DNA of 64,000 bases. It comes from Tolypeutes matacus (Eukaryota > Chordata > Mammalia > Cingulata > Chlamyphoridae). The notes beneath the pieces were generated by a model. That model searched no databases. It was not told the DNA's origin and saw only the letters and a list, made by a program, of their open reading frames with translations. The stretch lies in contig JAKSZT010054565.1 of the NCBI GenBank assembly GCA_026826555.1, positions 6,599,017 through 6,663,016 of the forward strand. Direction: 5' to 3'. The translations under genes and the position numbers were made by a program. Positions 57,971 to 64,000 of this stretch are shown here, piece after piece (within the stretch, counting starts at the first letter, position 1; each line of letters starts with the position of its first letter).

Positions 57971-59235
57971 TAAGAATTATATATCACCTATATTTTTGCT
58001 TTACATAAAATGGCCTGAATTTTAAATGTAACTGCCATGTAGCATTAATTCCACATCACTGGATTTTCCATCACTTACCATTTTGAAACAGCTCTGAGCT
58101 GGTCCAGACAAAGGGCAGTTTCATCTCAGAGGTGCTGTGGAGACCTTCACCTTCCCAGGCCTCTCCCTTCTTCCCCAGAGTCCCCAAGTCTCCTAGGCTT
58201 CTCAGATCTCATGGGTGAGGTGTAAGGAGGCCTGGGAAGGGTGATTACCATTGAATAGCCACTATCACAATCAAGGAACAGATCTTGCACTTTTGCTGTG
58301 TTGAATTGAGCTTTTATTTGGCCATAAAATCAACTGAAGAGGAAAAAGAATATCCCATTGGCAAATGACCTGATCTATATATGCCAGTATAAGTTCACAG
58401 TTTCAGACTTGAAGAGAATGAAAAAAAATTTTTGATAAAGGAAAAATTGTCTTAATTTTGAAAGACTAGAATCTCAATTTAAGAATGCCACTGCAGGATC
58501 ATATTTTCTAAAGTTAAGCCTTCTGTGTTGGCATCGCATTGGTCATCCAAGCACAGAAGTGTGTAGAATTAACAGAAGGAATAGAATGTCTTCAGAAACA
58601 TTCCAAGATATATGGCAGAGATTTGATCTTATGGCAAGACTTGTACCCTAGCATTTAACTGAATATTCATCAAGCAAGTGTTCCAAACCGAACGTTCAGA
58701 AGTTGAAATGGATTGTTTCTGGGTATACTGCGTGGAAAGTGAAGCCTAGTTATAGCAGAATCACTCACCTTCCAGCAATTACTGAAATGGCTCCTTAATT
58801 TGATTATTACAGCAACAAAATCTCTTCTTTGAAGCCTTTCTCCACAACCCTGAGACATGGATTCGTTATTGTAATAACGGATTTAAGCTGTGAAGTCTGA
58901 AAACATCAAAACTAGGTTGATCATTGATGTTCTCATAATTGAGAGAAATACTGTTTAATATTATGCTATTGTAGAATTATGTTTAGATATGAATTCATCT
59001 GAGAAGCCTACAAATCAAAGCATGAAACTAATGACAAGTGTAAGAAGTTAAACTGAATTTTCATTTCTAACAATGATCCAGGTATCTCTATTGGGTCAAT
59101 ATATTTAGGGGGTATTGAAAAAGGCAACCTACTTAAATAATCATGTGTGCTTTCTAAATTGTGACGTTTATATCAAAACCAGCATTTCACATGTGCACTT
59201 TTCAGGCATAACAGATTGCTATTATAATGCAGTAT
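57971..59235. other. Unassigned DNA, 1.3 kb
   Basis: It does not align with L1, LTR, SINE or telomere-like repeats of this window. The longest frame is 62 codons (58670-58858, minus). A minus-strand AATAAA lies near 58310-58316 ('gcttttatttggc' on +), so part could be an old 3' UTR. This may be the original host sequence. Confidence 0.4.
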
Positions 59236-61074
59236 GAATGGTATTCCTATGTTTTGAAGTGCTTTTATCAAGAAAGCATGCTGAACTTTGTCAAATGCTT
59301 TTTCTGCATCAATAGAGATAATCATGTGATTTTTTTTTTCTTTCAGTCTGTTAATGTGGTGTATTACATTGATTTCCTTATGTTGAACCATCCCTGCATA
59401 CCATAGTTGAAACCTACTTGATCATGATGCATAATTTATTTTGATGTGTCATTGAATATGATTGGAAAGTATTTTGTTGAGGATTTTAGCATCCAGGCTC
59501 ATTAGAGAGATTTGTCTGTACTTTTCTGTTTTTGCGGCATGTTATGCAGCTTTGGTATGAGTGTGATGTTATGATGAATGAGTTAGGCAATGTTCCCTCC
59601 GCTTCTAATTTCAAAGAGTTTAAGGAGGATTTTTGTTATTTCTTTCTGGAATGATTGGTAGAATTCACTTGTGAGGCATCCTGGTCCTAGGCTTTTCTTG
59701 GTTGGGAGGTATTTGATGACTAATTCAATCTCTTACTTGTGATTAGTCTGTTGAGTTAATCAATTTCTTCTTTCATCAATGTAGGCTGCTTGTGTGTTTA
59801 TAGAAATTTTTCCATTTCATCTAAGTCATCCATCTTGTTGGCATACAATTTTTCAAAGTATCCTCTTATGATACTCTTTATTTCTATAGAATCGGTGGTA
59901 ATGTCCCTTCTCTCATTTTTAAATTTTATTTCTTTGCATCTTCTCTCTTTGTTTCTTTATTTGTCTAACTAAAGGTTTGTCAATTTTATTAATCTTCTCA
60001 AAGAACTAGATTTTGATTTTGTTGATTATTTTCTATTTTATTTTGTTCTTTATTTCATTTATTTCTGCTCTAATCTTTATTTCTTTCTTTCTGTTTCCTT
60101 TGGAATTGGTTTGCTCTTCTCTTCCTAGTTTCTCCAAGTATTCAATTAGTCCTTTGATTTTAGCTCCTTCTTTATTACATATTTAGAGCTATAAATTTCC
60201 ATCTCTACACTTTCTCTGTATGTCATAAATTTTGATAAGTTGTTTCCTCTTTTTCATTCATCCTGAGATATCTACTTATTTATCTTGCAATTTCTTCTTT
60301 GACACACTGATTGTTTAGTACTGAGTTGTTTAACCTCCATATATTTGCAAATTTTCCCCTTTCCTACCTATTATTGACTTCCAGCTTCATTCAATTATGT
60401 TCAGAGAAGGTTTTTCATATAATTTCAACCCTCTCAAATTTATTGAGAGCTGTTTTGTGACTCAACATGTGGTCTATCCTGGAGAAAGATCCATGAACAT
60501 TTGAGAAGAATGTATAACTGCTGATTTGGGGGTGCAATGTTCTGTATATGTTTGACAGGTTCAGCTCATTTATCATATTGTTCAAGTTCTCTGTCTCCTT
60601 GTTGTCTTCTGTATAGTTGTTCTATCTATTAATGTGAGTGACATGTTGAAGTCTCAACTATTATTGTACAGACATCTATTTCTCCTTTTTGCCAGAGTTT
60701 CCCTCATGTATTTTGGGGCACCCTGGTTAGGTGCATAGATATTTATGACTGTTACTCCTTCCTGATGGATTGTCATTTTATTAATATATAAAGGCCTTCT
60801 GAATCTCCTATTATTTTTTTTTACATTGAAATCTGCTTGGTATGGCACCAATTTAGCTACCCCTGCTCTTTTTTGTTTACTAATTGCATGGAATGTCTTT
60901 CTCCACCCTTTCACTTTCAATCTATTTGCATCCTTTGGGCTAAGTTGAGTCTCCAGTAGACCACCTATGGATGGCTCATGTGTTCTTATCCATTCTGTCA
61001 GCCTATGTCTTTTGATTGGAGAGTTTAATCATTAACATTCAATGTTATTAATGTAAAGGCATTACTGCAACCAT
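59236..61074 (-). pseudogene. L1-H ORF2 N-terminal part, broken
   Basis: The endonuclease part lies at 61074-60350 and the first part of RT at 59760-59236, with many shifts. The longest open piece is 60654-60920 (88 codons). Confidence 0.75.
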
Positions 61075-61199
61075 TTTATCCTTTTGCTTTCATATGTCAT
61101 ATCTTATTTTTGTCTGTCTTTTAACCCTTTTGGTTACCCTTTCTGATATTCTTCACTTCTACATTCCTCTCCAAGCCTCTTTTGTCTTTTTCATTTCTG

Positions 61200-62030
61200 G
61201 CTGCAGAATTCCCTTTAGTGTTTCCTGCATAGCTGGATTCTTGTTTATTAACTCTCTTAGTTTCTGTTTATCTGTGAATATTTTTAGACTCACCATCATA
61301 TTTGAAAGACAGTTTTTCCAGATAAAGAATTCTTGGCTGGCAATTTTTTATCTTTCAGTACCTTTATTGTATCATACTACTTCCTTTTCACCTTCATGGT
61401 TTCTGACAAGAAATCTTACTGGATTTATCTTTGATGTTCTGAATATTGTGTATCTTGAGGCAGATCTATTTGGATTTATTATCAATGAAGTGCACTGTAT
61501 TTCATGGACATGTATATTCATTTCTTGAATGAGATTTGGGAAACCTTTGGTCATTATTTCCTCAAATACTCTTTCTGCCCCTTTTTCTTTCTCTTCTTTT
61601 GGAACTACCATTACACATATGTTGGTGCACTTTGTGCTATCATTCAACTCCCTGAACCACTGCTCAATTTTTTCATTTTTTTCCCTCTCTGTTCTTTTCT
61701 CTTTTCATCTTCAGCTCTTCTATTCCCTATGTTGCTGATTCTTTTTACCATGATTTCAAATCTGCTCTTGTATGCCTCTATTTTATTTTTAAAATCACTT
61801 GGTGTATCTTTTTATTGCCATAAGTTCTGTTATTTTTTTCTTCAAGGTTTCAATTTTGTCTTTGTGCTCACCCAATGTCTTTTTTTAATTGAAGTATACC
61901 ATTCATTCTGTGCTCTCACCCAGTGTCGTTTTAATGTCTTTTATTTCTTTAGTCATGTTGACCTTCATTTACATGATTTGATTTAGATTTGTATGAACAT
62001 CTTGATTAGTTGTTTCAAGTCCTGTGTCTC
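61200..62030 (-). pseudogene. L1-H ORF1, broken
   Basis: The piece at 61372-61647 (91 codons) contains the ORF1p segment joining the coiled coil to the RNA-recognition part. Other pieces are short. The bounds are approximate. Confidence 0.6.
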
Positions 62031-62789
62031 ATCTGGAGCTTTGATTTGTTCCATTCCTTGAGGCATATCTTCCTTTTTCTTAGTATAGCTTGTAAATTTT
62101 TCTGATGTCTAGGCTTCTGATTTTCATGCTGATTTTACTCTGATGTTCAGTTTCTCTTTCTTGCTTAGGGATTTACTGTGGTACTACTGTTCTTAGATTC
62201 TCAGCTCAATTTGTTCTAGATATTTCGGGTTCCCCTTTGTTTTACTGCTCAAACTAGAGCTAAGAACCCCATAATGGAGTGCAGGCCAGTTTCCAAGGGC
62301 CTTGGAGAGGGGTCGTTAAAGGCACCAGATTGCCTTTTATATTTATTTCCTGCTATTTTTCCCTTCTTTGAGTGCACTTTCCTGGTCTGCCAATAGATGG
62401 CACTCGTCAGCAGACCTCTTAGCTCTGGCCCCAGATGATAAGGTAATGCATTCACTGTAACTGTGTCCAGGTGACACTCAAAAGCAATGTTTTTAGGGCA
62501 GGCCAAGCTTGTAACCCCCTCCTTCTGTAGCTGCCTGCCAGGGGTGGAGGACCCAGTGCTCCAATGGTAGGGGAATGGGTGCCAGCCGCTGCTGTTGCAG
62601 CTTTACTCATGAGATTTTTCCAGCCAGCAAAGACCCCTTTCCTTTGCCCCTTTCTCCTCTGGGTGGTGTCTAGCATTACCCTGGTGTCCTAAGCCCTAGA
62701 ATAGTTTTCCAGTTTTTGCCTAAGTTCTATCTATTTTTCTGGGAGAGAAGTGGGCCCTCTGTGTCTCTAACCTCTATATTCTCATCAAT

Positions 62790-63619
62790 ATACCACCCAA
62801 TTATTAACACCCATTATTAATATAATACATTTGTTATAGTTCATCAGAGAATGTTCACATATTTGATCTGTAAACCACAACTCATCTTTCACCACAGGAT
62901 TCACTGTTGTTATACAATCTATTGCTTTATACAATCTATTTATAGTGTACACTCAGTTGCTCTCATTTTCATCACAGAGTTGTGCTCTAATTATTTTAGT
63001 CAATTTCAGAATGTATTTATTACTCTATAAAGGAAAAAGCCCATAGCCCCATATACCCCTTACTGCCATCCCTAAGAATTGATATATCTTCATTGCCATT
63101 GCTTCAAAAATATTGCATTGCCATTAACTATCATCCATAAGTTACATTCATTGTAATTTTCCCATGTATCACAGATTCCTAACACTTTGTAAAAAAAGAA
63201 CATTCTTATATTCTTTAAACTATTCTTTAAACTATTAAACACAATTATCATCCACCACTGAAATCACTGTTATACAGTCTCTAGATTATTCTCTAGCTTC
63301 ATTTCAATTGACATTTACATCCACCGACTACCCCTTTGGTCACAATCATATTTTTAAATCAAATTATACTCACTGTAATGTGTTAACTTCAACTCTATTC
63401 ATTTCCACACCTTTAAAATAAACCTTATTAAAAATTTTGTAAGCATCAGCTCCCATTCTCAACCTACATTCTATGTCTTAGTAACCTATATTCTAGTTTA
63501 CCTCAATGAGTTTATTCATTGGGTTTAGTTCATAATAGTGAGACATACAATATTTGTCCTTTTGTGTCTGGCTTATTTCTCTCAACATAATGTCCTCAAG
63601 GTTTATTCATGTTTTCATA
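62790..63619 (-). mobile_element. L1-I: ORF2 end and 3' UTR of an old L1, minus strand
   Basis: The right part (63530-63619) reads, on the minus strand, as the ORF2 end, like other L1s ('acataatgtcctcaaggttt' line on +). The rest is an AT-rich L1 3' UTR of the old type, without the extended linker. It is cut by the LTR at 63620 and abuts the 5' end of L1-H. Confidence 0.65.
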
Positions 63620-64000
63620 TGTGATGGTTGAATTGATATGTCAACTCAGCCAGGAAATTGTGTCCAGTTGTTTGGCCAGGCAGACATTGTGCTATTGTGC
63701 TAATTGTAATGCAAGGATATTTATGGACTTTAGTGATCAGTGAGTTTACTGCGTAGATGGCTGGCTACATCTACAGTCAACCAGGGCAATTACTGTCAGC
63801 AATCAGTGACATTTTATCCATTCAGTTGAATGCCTTAAAAGGTGAAGTGATTTCAGCATTCATAGAGAATTTCTCAGCTCATCTTTAGACAGCCAAGGTC
63901 TCCTGGGAGGTCATCAAGGACTTTTAACAGATCTTCATTGGAACTATCGGTTTCCAGCCTGCCTGCTGAATCTGGATTTGTGCATTCTCATGGTCATGTG
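63620..64000 (+). repeat. ERVL-type LTR (MLT2-like), runs off the window
   Basis: It starts 'tgtgatggttgaattgatatg' (first 20: 63620-63639) and matches the minus-strand start of the LTR at 24139-23657 ('gtcaact.ag.cagg', 'tgtccagttgtttgg.ca'). The right end is outside. Confidence 0.8.

Larger units (their letters stand above)
59236..62785 (-). mobile_element. L1-H: older L1, 5' half, minus strand, lacks its 3' end
   Basis: On the minus strand: 5' UTR (62785-62040), ORF1 (about 62030-61200), ORF2 from ATG 61074 to about 59236, where it stops in the RT part. It is more diverged from the other L1s than they are from each other, and its 5' UTR is of another type. The loss of the 3' end points to deletion or rearrangement after insertion. 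Confidence 0.82.

Overview
This is vertebrate nuclear DNA from a placental mammal, most likely a xenarthran close to the nine-banded armadillo (Dasypus). It is AT-rich and holds L1 retrotransposons, mammalian LTR retrotransposons of the MaLR and ERVL types, and tRNA-derived SINEs whose heads and long tails look like the armadillo DAS-SINEs. I see no functional host gene. The only host protein-coding material is a broken retrocopy of THAP12 and a possible 3'-UTR-only retrocopy.

Layout. 1-335: 3' end of an L1 (L1-A) whose body lies left of the window. 336-7250: 5'-truncated L1-B. 7259-8572: degenerate telomere-like repeat, CCCTAA strand. 8573-11400: MaLR-type provirus. 11401-23656: degenerate telomere-like repeat, TTAGGG strand, split by a 9.3-kb full-length L1 (11498-20824) with a 15-bp target-site duplication and by a solo LTR (22791-23236). 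23657-28760: ERVL provirus on the minus strand. 28905-41530: several L1 pieces (C1, an inverted pair C2/D, fragment E) with two DAS-SINEs. 41531-44925: more TTAGGG-like DNA carrying two solo LTRs. 44926-49370: an old L1-F, a DAS-SINE, the THAP12 retrocopy and a retrocopy-like 3' UTR. 49385-57970: near full-length L1-G on the minus strand. 57971-59235: unassigned DNA. 59236-63619: two older L1 pieces. 63620-64000: an ERVL-type LTR running off the edge.

The region reads as a heterochromatic or subtelomeric graveyard in which old interstitial telomere-like DNA served as target for successive retroelements. Every long reading frame that belongs to a known family is interrupted, so nothing here is expected to make an intact protein. 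The full-length L1 is complete in structure but dead: both ORFs carry frameshifts and an endonuclease catalytic residue is changed.

Most worth a second look: (1) the L1 3' UTR is about 2.7 kb long and contains two consecutive blocks that each resemble a complete L1 3' end, repeated in at least four elements; (2) L1-A and the full-length L1 share an extra AT-rich stretch of about 120 bp after the usual L1 end, with its own AATAAA, as expected of sibling copies carrying the same 3' transduction; (3) the telomere-like DNA switches strand across the MaLR provirus, whose 3' LTR is cut at the switch; (4) pieces C2 and D together look like one twin-primed L1 insertion with an inverted 5' half.
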